A stretch of DNA of 8,109 bases from contig DLGT01000142.1 in the NCBI GenBank assembly GCA_002482845.1, forward strand, positions 1 to 8,109, written 5' to 3'. This DNA is from Saprospiraceae bacterium UBA7687. GTDB taxonomy: Bacteria > Bacteroidota > Bacteroidia > Chitinophagales > Saprospiraceae. How positions within the stretch are numbered: position 1 is the first letter of the stretch; every line of letters starts with the position of its first letter. This document shows, piece by piece, positions 1 through 6,442 of this stretch. The notes under the pieces were generated by a model that was not told the origin of the DNA, did not search any database, and saw nothing but the letters and a program-made list of their open reading frames with translations. The position numbers were made by a program, and so were the translations under genes.

Positions 1-1891
1 ATTCTCCACAATTATTGTTGACTTCATATGTATAGATTCCAGGTTCAGTTATTATAAAATTTTTGGATTGAAAAGTCTCATTCCAAAATGTCTCTCCCAC
101 ATCAGTACTTACCTCCAATGGAAAATCCAAAGTTGAACACATAAAATAACTATTCTGTGGAAGATTGGGGAAGGTATCCACTTTTATAGTTATATTCTGC
201 TCAAAATTACCACAAGTATTTTGAGCACGTATTAGAAAAGAACCATTCAGATTTACTAATTTATCATCAGGTATTTTAACATTTAAAGCATTATAAATTT
301 CATATGGTTTGGGAATATTGAGTTTAAACTCTGACTGGTTACAATATGAAGTATCCTTTAAGTCTGGCAAATTAAGTAGGGTATCAACAGCAACATTAAA
401 AATATTTATATTTGTCAAACATCCTTCTTTATAAGTTGAAAAATAAACACCTTCATCTTTGACCTTCAACTGGTCGCCTTGAATTCCAGTATTCCATACG
501 TATTCCAAGCTTGGTACACTTAAAACTATAGAATCACCTTCACAAAATATATGATTTGATTCTTTTGTTTCTGTTATTTCTTCTTCGAAAAAAATGTTAA
601 TAGTATCTGTATATAATATACCACAATCTCTCCAGTAATAGTTGTATTGGCCTGGATTTGTGGCACTTATAGTTTTACCCGATGCCCCATTTGACCATTT
701 AGCTTGATCAAGACCTGAATCTAACAAAATATTGATCGTACTACAAACTATAGTATCTGGACCAAGGTATTTACTAATTTTCCGCTCTCTTATTATTTGT
801 TTAAAATAATGTGTACTTTGCAGTCCTGAACCAACTTTAGTTGGAGAATCATATTGTAGAAAAACAGGGTTAAATTCTTCATTATCAAGATCAGGATTAC
901 CTACTTGACCGATAGCATTATCGGATGCGATAGCCAGATATATTTTACCGTCTGGACCTCCTTCTAATGCAGTGAAGGCATAGTTTCCAGATTTTTCATA
1001 TAAAATCTTATCATTAGATCTGTTTTCTAAATCAAATTTATACAAAACACAACCTGCAAAAATATCAGTTGCATAAAGATATTTGCTATTTGGAGAAAAT
1101 ACAACATCATATATATCACCATCATGAATTTTCATCGGGTTACTTACGCTTCCAGTGTTTAGATCAAAATCAGCCAAAATAATACCTCTGTAACCACCTG
1201 AAAGACCACATGTATAGGCCAATTTGTTTTGTTGATTATTAATTGATATCATCCCAATATAAGATGGACGTGAACTGTCTGATAAGTAAGAAGTCACAGG
1301 AGTCGTACTTAATCCGTTTTCTGTAAGTTCAAAAACTTTCACATTTTGAGTATCATAGTCGCTGGTTAGTATCCAATATCTTTTATTTATAGGATCATAT
1401 GTAGCTGTGAGACGTTCCGTAAATTGGCCTGGCACTCTGATGTTTTTTTTATTACTCAAAACTTCGCCCTGACCATTATCACCACACAGATCTATGACGG
1501 TATATCGTAATTGTCCTATAATACTATTATCAAAATGGTCAGCAACATAAAATATATAAACCAATTCAGAATTTTTTAAGTCTTGCAATGCTATCGGTGA
1601 CTGAGCAGAAGATCCTGTATTACCTATAAGACCACCACCATTTTTCATAGGAAGATTGTTTCTATTGTACACTGTATTTTCATCAACATAAAATAAAACG
1701 TCACCATTTTCATCAGTCAGAGTGACTCCACCTTCATCAAAGGAATGGTTTCCATTAGTAATTTTCCTAGGGGGATCATAATTAAAGTCAATTCCTGCAT
1801 TGATGCCAAAATGCCAAATTTTGGAGGGTGATTGGGAGTATAATACCTGTGTAGCTAAAAAAGAAATCATTAAAATTATAAGATATTTCAT
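1..1891 (-). CDS. Secreted beta-propeller/Ig-like repeat surface protein, N-terminal part (runs off left edge)
   Basis: Open from an ATG at 1891 to the window edge: 630 codons, no stop, so the C-terminus is missing. Residues 1-20 form a signal peptide (MKYL, hydrophobic core, then YSQ). The next part starts KIWHFGINAGIDF, followed by GDVLFYVDENTVYNRN and a GNTGSSAQSP stretch near 90-99. This matches the N-terminal propeller common in Bacteroidota extracellular proteins with gliding-motility-type C-termini. Propeller-like strands run to about 365 (FSPNSKYLYATD, GPDGKIYLA). Then come at least four Ig/PKD-like modules of about 55-70 residues, each with a cysteine near either end: C383/C423, C450/C491, C517/C560, C585/C628, with WSNG and WNTG turns. 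Inferred role: cell-surface or secreted adhesin or structural protein, probably type IX exported, but the sorting domain lies outside the window. No catalytic motif seen. Confident in the ORF and domain style, not in function. Confidence 0.88.
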   Translation of the reverse strand, partial: MKYLIILMISFLATQVLYSQSPSKIWHFGINAGIDFNYDPPRKITNGNHSFDEGGVTLTDENGDVLFYVDENTVYNRNNLPMKNGGGLIGNTGSSAQSPIALQDLKNSELVYIFYVADHFDNSIIGQLRYTVIDLCGDNGQGEVLSNKKNIRVPGQFTERLTATYDPINKRYWILTSDYDTQNVKVFELTENGLSTTPVTSYLSDSSRPSYIGMISINNQQNKLAYTCGLSGGYRGIILADFDLNTGSVSNPMKIHDGDIYDVVFSPNSKYLYATDIFAGCVLYKFDLENRSNDKILYEKSGNYAFTALEGGPDGKIYLAIASDNAIGQVGNPDLDNEEFNPVFLQYDSPTKVGSGLQSTHYFKQIIRERKISKYLGPDTIVCSTINILLDSGLDQAKWSNGASGKTISATNPGQYNYYWRDCGILYTDTINIFFEEEITETKESNHIFCEGDSIVLSVPSLEYVWNTGIQGDQLKVKDEGVYFSTYKEGCLTNINIFNVAVDTLLNLPDLKDTSYCNQSEFKLNIPKPYEIYNALNVKIPDDKLVNLNGSFLIRAQNTCGNFEQNITIKVDTFPNLPQNSYFMCSTLDFPLEVSTDVGETFWNETFQSKNFIITEPGIYTYEVNNNCGE

Positions 1892-1923
1892 GTGTATATT
1901 TTATAAAAATTGTAATTGTTCGT

Positions 1924-1950
1924 CAAAATTACTATTTTTTACAGAGTCAA
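1924..1950 (-). promoter_or_regulatory. Putative Bacteroidota-type promoter of the surface-protein gene
   Basis: On the minus strand a TTG (1950-1948) is followed after 16 nt by TAATTTTG (1931-1924), a full match to the TAnnTTTG -7 element. The spacing is slightly short of the usual 17-23. The element ends 32 nt before the ATG at 1891, leaving a short leader without a Shine-Dalgarno sequence. The region is AT-rich, so a chance match is possible. Confidence 0.4.
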
Positions 1951-2042
1951 TAATTTTTTAATGCTAATATAAATCAATTTTGTTGGAATGCCGCCTAAAT
2001 ATTGGTTTATTATCTAAATCTCAACCTTATTTTGTTTAAAGT

Positions 2043-2169
2043 ATAATGTTTAATGTTTAAGGGAAGCTGTTTTTTTACCTAACCTTTACCTTAGTCTTAA
2101 TCTTATTTTGTTTAATGTATAACGTTTAAGTGTTTAATGTTTAAAGAAGTAATTTCTATAATTTAAGGA
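2043..2169. repeat. AT-rich linker part of the composite repeat (copy 1)
   Basis: GTTTAAGGGAAGCTGT, a short TTACC/TTAGTC-like tract, then TTGTTTAATGTATAACG and AAAGAAGTAATTTCTATA. Positions 2102-2160 are identical over 59 nt to 7451-7509, 5.3 kb away. A shorter version sits at 5981-6061. It precedes a hairpin-pair element in all three places, so linker and hairpin pair seem to move or duplicate as one composite. Confidence 0.8.
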
Positions 2170-2318
2170 ATATTAAAGATTGATGGTTTCTAATGGCCAC
2201 TAAGGCGCGAAGTCTCAAAGTATTATTCTGACTTTTAAGATGTCAGGGCTACACCCCTTGGGTGGTGGGTTTGAATGTTTTTCTACAAAGATGTAAGGGC
2301 TACGCCCCTTTTTAATGT
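2163..2318 (+). repeat. Dispersed hairpin-pair repeat, copy A (internally deleted)
   Basis: Shares TGATGGTTTCTAATGGCC and CTAAGGCGCGAAGTCTC with the other copies. It has two 23-nt cores at 2237-2259 (AGGGCTACACCCCT, one arm base changed) and 2288-2310 (AAGGGCTACGCCCCTT), with starts 51 nt apart. It lacks the roughly 45-nt CATTCCAA...ACCATTAAGGAG segment found in copies E, F and H. The break falls where TAAGGA-like sequence occurs on both sides. Confidence 0.8.
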
Positions 2319-2391
2319 TTAAAGTTTAGTTGTTTAATGTTTTATTTCCAAGGAGTCAAGCTGTGAAGTCAGTATTATTTGATTGTATTAG

Positions 2392-2526
2392 CATTCCAAT
2401 TCGTTTTTATAAACCATTAAGGAGTTAATGGAAATTAAGTTTGATGGATTCTAATTGCCACTAACGTACGAAGTCCCACAGCTTTATTCAAACCATTTAA
2501 GATGTCAGGGCTACGAATCTTTTGAT
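2392..2526 (+). repeat. Dispersed hairpin repeat, copy B (degenerate, single core)
   Basis: Begins GCATTCCAATTCG, then AACCATTAAGGAGTTAA, CTAATTGCCACTAACG and CGAAGTCCCA, aligned with copies F and H. Only one core is present (2499-2521, AGGGCTACGAATCT) and its right palindrome arm is destroyed. The second core is replaced by GATGTTTAAGG and the 94-bp repeat. This looks like an older, decaying copy. Confidence 0.7.
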
Positions 2527-2620
2527 GTTTAAGGTTTAATTGTTTAATGTTTATGGATTTTAGGTAGTAAGAAATGAAGTCTCCGTGTTATCAAAGATGT
2601 CATAGCTACGCTTCTTCTTG
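2527..2620 (+). repeat. 94-bp direct repeat, left copy
   Basis: Matches 3745-3838 over 94 nt with four mismatches and no gaps by eye. It contains GTTTAAGGTTTAATTG, GATTTTAGGTAGTAAG, GTGTTATCAAAGATGTC and a core variant ATAGCTACGCTTCTT (2594-2616). Together the two copies bracket the membrane-protein gene in direct orientation, 1218 nt apart. Confidence 0.85.
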
Positions 2621-2727
2621 ACGTTTAAGGGTTAGGGGTTTAATGTTTAATGTTTAAGGCCACAAAGACACAAAAGCTAAAAAAATATTCATTTTAAAAT
2701 GATTTCATTATTTGTAATGTAGGACTT

Positions 2728-2747
2728 TAAAAAAAATCTTTTAGATT
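2728..2747 (-). terminator. Weak terminator-like hairpin downstream of the membrane-protein gene
   Basis: Read on the minus strand, AATCT-AAA-AGATT is followed directly by a run of about six or seven Ts, 34 nt past the TGA at 2783-2781. The stem is only five A/T-rich pairs, so the case rests mainly on the T-run and position. Confidence 0.25.
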
Positions 2748-2780
2748 AACATAGCAACCTAATTGCCTGTACCAAATAAT

Positions 2781-3593
2781 TCAAATAATTACACCTATCA
2801 TTCCAGTTATTAATAAAAATGATACAACAAATGTAACTAATCTTGTTTTATTATCAATTTGAAAACTAGTCCTTATATCTTCTACATTTAAAGACCATAA
2901 AGTAGCTCCATAAAAAAAGATAATTAACAAATACAACATGGGATTTGGCTGATGAATTAAGTATTCCATTTCAGTTAATTCCAATTGTAAGCCATTCATT
3001 AATGAATCGCTCTCATATCCTTCTTGGTTCATCCATTGCAAAGTGACATAAAGCATTCCTATTTCATTTAAAAGATTGTAAATAACATATGATGTGAAAA
3101 GCATCCATCCAATCTTACTTCTCTTCCAAAAAAAGTATATACTGATTGGCAAAATTATTATAGGAAAAAAATAAATTGGCATACTTAAATCCCATTCACT
3201 CAAATCGTAAGAAAGTATTGCAACTAACATCTTTCGTTCTTTGAAAATTTGGTAGATGGCTAAAGCTCCAAAAATAATTACTATTAAGTTTATTTTTCTA
3301 TATAGTGATTGTTGTTCGTCTTGAAATGGGTGTATTGTTTTAAAAAACTCAGTTCCAAAATTTTTGGCATTGTTTTCTATTTTTTGAAATTTTTCTTTTC
3401 TTGTTTTCGCGTTGATTTTTTCTTCTGAGAATTCATCTTTTACAGCTTGAACTTCATCTTCACTTAGGTTCCTTTTTGATAATTCTATTTTGGCAGCTTC
3501 AACGGCAATTTCTTGATATTTCGCTGACTCTTCAACTATTTTTAAAAGTTTTCGATTATCAAAAGATTTAAATTTTTCTTCGAACTCGTTCAT
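2781..3593 (-). CDS. Uncharacterised membrane protein, five predicted TM segments
   Basis: 270 residues. Residues 1-98 are hydrophilic and helical, rich in Glu and Lys; the opening (NEFEEKFKSFDNRKLLKIV, then YQEIAVEAAKIELSKRNLSEDEV) resembles a short N-terminal helical module I have seen in Bacteroidota hypothetical proteins. Hydrophobic segments lie near 101-117, 139-156, 161-185, 218-235 and 252-270, the last ending at the C-terminus. No signal peptide, catalytic motif or known domain is recognised. The ATG at 3593 is the first in frame before the conserved-looking start; no Shine-Dalgarno precedes it. It stands alone, transcribed away from the flavoprotein operon, and sits between the two 94-bp direct repeats. 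It could be an inner-membrane accessory or small signalling protein, but I assign no function. Confidence 0.8.
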   Translation of the reverse strand: MNEFEEKFKSFDNRKLLKIVEESAKYQEIAVEAAKIELSKRNLSEDEVQAVKDEFSEEKINAKTRKEKFQKIENNAKNFGTEFFKTIHPFQDEQQSLYRKINLIVIIFGALAIYQIFKERKMLVAILSYDLSEWDLSMPIYFFPIIILPISIYFFWKRSKIGWMLFTSYVIYNLLNEIGMLYVTLQWMNQEGYESDSLMNGLQLELTEMEYLIHQPNPMLYLLIIFFYGATLWSLNVEDIRTSFQIDNKTRLVTFVVSFLLITGMIGVII

Positions 3594-3628
3594 TATTTTT
3601 TTGTAAGGATGTTATGAATATTCTTAAA

Positions 3629-3636
3629 CAAATTTA
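3629..3636 (-). promoter_or_regulatory. Possible -7 element of the membrane-protein gene
   Basis: TAAATTTG on the minus strand fits TAnnTTTG exactly and lies about 36 nt before the ATG at 3593. No TTG is found at the expected distance upstream, so this is a half-site in AT-rich DNA only. Confidence 0.25.
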
Positions 3637-3715
3637 ATCTTGATAATCTAATTTTTATAATTTTTAGAGAATTCTTTTAATTTATTATATTTGTAACAAG
3701 TGATCCTACTCATTT

Positions 3716-3838
3716 AAGATGTTAGAGCTACGCTCCTTTCAGCTGTTTAAGGTTTAATTGTTTAATGTTTTTGGATTTTAAGTAGTAAGATATGAAGTCT
3801 TCGTGTTATCAAAGATGTCATAGCTACGCTTCTTCTTG
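3716..3838 (+). repeat. Isolated hairpin core plus right copy of the 94-bp direct repeat
   Basis: 3716-3738 is a type-2 core with AGAGC-tac-GCTC arms. 3745-3838 repeats 2527-2620 with four substitutions and carries the variant core ATAGCTACGCTTCTT at 3812-3834. Same orientation as the left copy, on the other side of the membrane-protein gene. Confidence 0.85.
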
Positions 3839-3978
3839 TTGCTGTTTAAGGTATAATGAGTATGAATTATATAACTTTTTTCGAAAATTGTGTGATATTT
3901 AACTACTTCATATATACTATCTTTACGCTTCAAAATTTCTTCCTGAAAGCCTAACCATTTTATCCATGGAATATTTTT

Positions 3979-5160
3979 ATGTTTATGAATCCAGTTGATT
4001 ACGATGTTGTAATTATTGGGTGTGGGCCTGCAGGTACAACAACAGCACGTGTTGCAGCTCAAAAGGGTCTGAAAGTACTGTTAGTTGATAAACGGCAAGA
4101 ACTCGGAGCACCCATACAATGCTCTGGAGCATTGAGCGCTAGTGCTTTAGAAGATGCCGATATAGACCCAAATGCAGAATTTGTTCAAGATGAAATTTTT
4201 GGTTTTAGGGTGTACAATGAGGTAGGAGACCAATCAAATATTGACTACCGCATCCTTAAGCCAGAAAAATACGGAATTGGTGTGGATAAAAAGCCATTAG
4301 GATATGTCGTAGATCGCCGACGTTTTGACAGATACCTTATGACCTTAGCCGAACGAGCAGGTGCTGAAGTCTGGTTGAAAACAGAAGGTGTAAGCTATAA
4401 ACCTTTGGATGATTATACTTGTGAAGTGTATTTACGCAAATTTAATAAGGAAATTATCGTGCGAACTAAAGTTTTGGTAGGAGCAGATGGTTTACAATCG
4501 CAGGTAGGGAAGTGGGCTGGGCTAGATACCCATATTAAAATGACTGAATTGGCAAGTTGCCTTCAGTTTGTAGTGGATGGTGTAGAGACCAATGGTATGC
4601 TTGAAATAATAACGGGTCATGAATGGGCACCAGGAGGATATGCGTGGCTTTTCCCCAAAGGTCATGGCTATGCCGAGGTAGGATTGGGTGTTATTCGTAC
4701 CATGACCAAACAAAATGCCCAATGGCATTTAGATCATTTTATAAACAACTCTTTTTTAAAAGAACGGTTGAAGCATGCACGAATACTTCCAGTACAGGGT
4801 GGCGGTGTCCCGCTTGCAGCGCCTTTGCGTACTCAATATGCTGCTAATTTGATTTTGGTGGGTGATGCCGCTCGACACGTGAACCCTATAACAGGCGGTG
4901 GGTTACATACTGCTTTGATAGGTGGAATGATAGCTGGCGGGTTTCTCGCCGAGCTGATTCAGTCAGGTAGTAATACTAGTGCTGAAAATCTGAAAGGATA
5001 TCAAAATCATTGGGAAGAAGGGTTGGGGAACAAAATGTGGCAATTGTACCATGTCAAAAAATCAATTTTTAAAATGGAAGATATTGACCAACGCAATCTT
5101 AAGTTGTATGAAACGATGTCCGATTATTTTAATCCACATTCGGTTTATAAAAAAGTTTAA
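3979..5160 (+). CDS. Geranylgeranyl reductase family FAD-dependent oxidoreductase
   Basis: 393 residues, full length for the family. An N-terminal FAD Rossmann fold reads DYDVVIIGCGPAG (GxGxxG at 14-19) and ends VLLVDKR. Other motifs are APIQCSGALS (Cys48, at the position of the conserved active-site cysteine), DRRRFDRYL (112-120), the flavoprotein GADG at 168-171, and GDAARHVNPITGGG (295-308). P218-GG-Y-A-W-L-F-P226 exactly fits PxxYxWxFP, the substrate-pocket motif of geranylgeranyl reductases. These enzymes saturate isoprenoid double bonds in archaeal lipids, chlorophyll phytyl or menaquinone side chains; the substrate here cannot be read from sequence. The next gene, a ferredoxin, is a likely electron donor. 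ATG 3985 (MNPVDYD) is an equally good start. By eye its G+C exceeds that of its neighbours, so transfer is possible. A FixC-like role is the main alternative. Confidence 0.9.
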   Translation: MFMNPVDYDVVIIGCGPAGTTTARVAAQKGLKVLLVDKRQELGAPIQCSGALSASALEDADIDPNAEFVQDEIFGFRVYNEVGDQSNIDYRILKPEKYGIGVDKKPLGYVVDRRRFDRYLMTLAERAGAEVWLKTEGVSYKPLDDYTCEVYLRKFNKEIIVRTKVLVGADGLQSQVGKWAGLDTHIKMTELASCLQFVVDGVETNGMLEIITGHEWAPGGYAWLFPKGHGYAEVGLGVIRTMTKQNAQWHLDHFINNSFLKERLKHARILPVQGGGVPLAAPLRTQYAANLILVGDAARHVNPITGGGLHTALIGGMIAGGFLAELIQSGSNTSAENLKGYQNHWEEGLGNKMWQLYHVKKSIFKMEDIDQRNLKLYETMSDYFNPHSVYKKV

Positions 5161-5165
5161 GTCAG

Positions 5166-5384
5166 ATGAAGCATAAAGAGCCCGTAATTTTTCAAATAGG
5201 ATGGAACGCATGCATCAATTGCGGTGCATGTGTAGCTGTATGTCCGCATGAAGCGGGTTTTATCTCCGCATTTGATACGATTGCCGTCAATACACCTTGC
5301 CATATTGCCTGCATGGTGTGTGAAGATATTTGCCCTGTGAGTACGATTACGCATGAAAAAACTCAAAATATTGTGGTAGTTTAG
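5166..5384 (+). CDS. Small 2[4Fe-4S] ferredoxin, partner of the flavoprotein
   Basis: 72 residues with eight cysteines in two cluster motifs. The first is canonical: C16-x2-C19-x2-C22-x3-C26-P. The second is C45-x3-C49-x2-C52-x3-C56-P, one residue longer than the usual CxxC at its start (TPCHIACMVCEDICP). By family rule, C16/C19/C22/C56 would hold one cluster and C45/C49/C52/C26 the other. Starts 5 nt after the flavoprotein stop, so the two are almost surely one transcript. No clear Shine-Dalgarno precedes the ATG. Inferred job: deliver low-potential electrons to the FAD of the upstream reductase, as FixX-like and archaeal ferredoxins do for FixC and geranylgeranyl reductases. It is a cytoplasmic protein with no signal peptide. 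Confidence 0.9.
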   Translation: MKHKEPVIFQIGWNACINCGACVAVCPHEAGFISAFDTIAVNTPCHIACMVCEDICPVSTITHEKTQNIVVV

Positions 5385-5520
5385 TCCGACAAAAACCATA
5401 ATAGAAGGTAAGCTAAGTATTTTATCCATTTTCGCTGATTCATGTACTAAACCGAGAATAGATGACTTTTCAATAGTCCATTGATAAGGGTAAGTGAATT
5501 GAGTGATCCGTTTTAGGAAA

Positions 5521-5657
5521 TGCTTTAATTGCTTTAATTGCAGAATTGCAGAATTGCTGATTTGGTGGATTTGCGGAATTGCAGAATTGCTGGATTTGGT
5601 TGAATTGCTGAATTGATTTAATTGGTGATTTGGTGGATTTGCTGTAACTGGTGATTT
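5521..5657. repeat. Degenerate 8-9-bp microsatellite
   Basis: Runs of GCTTTAATT, GCAGAATT, GCTGAATT, GCGGAATT and GGTGGATTT follow each other with occasional slips. Each unit keeps a central (G)AATT or GATTT. Period switching between 8 and 9 bases means no reading frame is maintained, which argues for slippage in non-coding DNA. Confidence 0.75.
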
Positions 5658-5741
5658 GCAGATGCCGCTGAAGCTGCACACTATTGCAGATGCCGCTGAA
5701 GCTGCACACTATTGCTGATGCTGCTAAAGCTGTACTCGATT
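5658..5741. repeat. Three tandem 28-bp units
   Basis: Units at 5658-5685 and 5686-5713 are identical (GCAGATGCCGCTG then AAGCTGCACACTATT). The third, 5714-5741, is diverged (GCTGATGCTGCTAAAGC...). 28 is not a multiple of three, so this does not encode a protein repeat. It directly follows the AATT microsatellite and is more G+C-rich. Confidence 0.9.
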
Positions 5742-5793
5742 GGGGAATTGACTTTTCACTCTTAGACAAATGGAGAGCGTATAATTTGATTTT

Positions 5794-5990
5794 CATTACA
5801 TTCAAAGTCATTCTTAGTTAACCATTAAGGAGTTAAGGGATATTAAGATGGATGGTTTCTAATTGCCACTAAGGCGCGAAGTCTCCAAGTATTATTAGGG
5901 CTATTTAAGATGCCAGGGCTACGCCTCTTGGGATGGTGGTTATAATATTTTGCTACAAAGATGTCAGAGCTACGCTCCTTTTTGAATGTT
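5794..5990 (+). repeat. Dispersed hairpin-pair repeat, copy E
   Basis: Full-length copy: CATTACATTCAAAG, AACCATTAAGGAGTTAAGGG, GGTTTCTAATTGCCACTAAGG, CGCGAAGTCTCCAAG, then cores at 5907-5929 (AGGGCTACGCCTCT, one G-T wobble) and 5958-5980 (AGAGCTACGCTCCT). Core starts are 51 nt apart. CCAAG at 5885-5889 can pair with CTTGG at 5927-5931, enclosing the first hairpin. Confidence 0.85.
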
Positions 5991-6061
5991 TAATGTATAA
6001 CGTTTAAGCGTTTAAGTGTTTAATGTTTAAAGAAGTAATTTTTATAAATTAAGGATTTATT
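5981..6061. repeat. AT-rich linker part of the composite repeat (copy 2, short)
   Basis: GTTTAATGTATAACG, GTGTTTAATGTTTAAAG and AAGTAATTTTTATAAATT match the linkers at 2043-2169 and 7371-7525. It lacks their TTAACC-like section. It joins copies E and F into a near-tandem pair with a period of about 267 nt. Confidence 0.8.
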
Positions 6062-6265
6062 CATTCCATTGAAACTCATTTTTATTAACCATTAAGGAGT
6101 TACGGGATATTAAGATTGATGTTTTCTAATTGCCACTAAGGCGCGAAGTCTCCAAGTTTTATTCTGACTTTTTAAGATGTCAGGGCTACGCCCCTTGGGA
6201 TGGTGGTTTTTAATATTTTGCTACAAAGATGTCAGAGCTACGCTCCTTTTTGATGTTTAGGTGTT
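6062..6265 (+). repeat. Dispersed hairpin-pair repeat, copy F
   Basis: Full-length copy in the same orientation as E. Cores lie at 6174-6196 (AGGGCTACGCCCCT) and 6226-6248 (AGAGCTACGCTCCT followed by five Ts), starts 52 nt apart. CCAAG 6152-6156 faces CTTGG 6194-6198. The hairpin plus T-run resembles a weak intrinsic terminator on the plus strand. Confidence 0.87.
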
Positions 6266-6392
6266 TCATGTTTTATTCCCAAGGAACTGACACAGCTTCT
6301 GAGACGTAAAACTTCAAAGGGTGATGGTTTTAAATTGGTTTGGGAGTATCCTGAAATTACACTTAGTTTAAAATTCCTTTTGTTTTACCCTG

Positions 6393-6440
6393 ACCCTAAA
6401 GGAGACAAAATGAATTTTAAATTTAGGGTATATTCTCCTT
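6393..6440. promoter_or_regulatory. Inverted repeats upstream of the toxin-antitoxin promoter
   Basis: ACCCTAAA (6393-6400) and TTTAGGGT (6422-6429) are perfect 8-bp inverted arms with a 21-nt loop. AAGGAGA (6399-6405) and TCTCCTT (6434-6440) form a second, interleaved inverted pair. The right end abuts and overlaps the -33 TTG of the toxin-antitoxin promoter. It could be an operator for antitoxin-mediated autoregulation, which is usual for this family, but the position is the only support. Confidence 0.35.
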
Positions 6441-6442
6441 GA
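6410..6442 (+). CDS. Possible 10-residue leader peptide or gene remnant
   Basis: ATG at 6410 opens MNFKFRVYSP and stops at TGA 6440-6442. AGGAG lies five bases upstream of the ATG, one of the few good Shine-Dalgarno matches in this window. It overlaps the inverted repeats and ends at the toxin-antitoxin -33 element. Such a short ORF may be chance, or the broken start of a lost gene. Confidence 0.15.
   Translation: MNFKFRVYSP

Larger units (their letters stand above)
1892..2780. other. Gene-free spacer filled with dispersed repeats
   Basis: No convincing ORF on either strand. The part from 1892 to about 2040 is AT-rich upstream DNA of the surface-protein gene. From about 2040 the spacer holds the AT-rich linker, repeat copies A and B, and the first 94-bp repeat, listed separately. 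From about 2620 to 2668 there are further GTTTAATGTTTAAGG-like repeats. Around 2669-2684 a short GCCACAAAGACACAAA stretch appears that I recall as a common low-complexity motif of Bacteroidota intergenic DNA. The remainder to 2780 is AT-rich, with one weak terminator-like hairpin. Confidence 0.7.
3594..3978. other. Spacer between divergent genes
   Basis: 3594-3715 is AT-rich upstream DNA of the minus-strand membrane-protein gene. 3716-3738 is an isolated hairpin core (TTAGAGCTACGCTCCTTT), and 3745-3838 is the second 94-bp repeat. 3839-3978 is upstream DNA of the flavoprotein operon; its best promoter candidate is TATCTTTA at 3918-3925, one base off TAnnTTTG, with the nearest TTG 27 nt upstream, too far for confidence. 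No gene is supported here. Confidence 0.6.
5385..6438. other. 1-kb gene-free region of simple and dispersed repeats
   Basis: 5385-5520 shows nothing recognisable, including no clear terminator for the operon. 5521-5741 holds two kinds of tandem repeat and 5794-6265 two hairpin-pair elements, all listed separately. 6266-6438 is mostly unique DNA leading into the toxin-antitoxin promoter. Minus-strand reading frames over 5157-5811 exist but consist largely of translated microsatellite (N-S-A-I and Q-L-K-like strings), so they are not called genes. Confidence 0.65.

Noticed and set aside
3778..4062. Minus-strand frame starting inside the flavoprotein gene
   Set aside because: The first part is the antisense of the flavoprotein Rossmann motif and the tail is repeat DNA. 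The middle (NWIHKHKNIPWIKWLGFQ) looks slightly protein-like, but it has no start codon of its own and no recognised family.
4522..4847. Short frames on both strands within the flavoprotein gene
   Set aside because: Shadows of a well-supported coding gene, without motifs.
5157..5811. Two overlapping minus-strand frames downstream of and antisense to the ferredoxin
   Set aside because: Their sequence is mostly the AATT microsatellite (N-S-A-I strings) plus the antisense of the ferredoxin; the frame is not supported by any motif.
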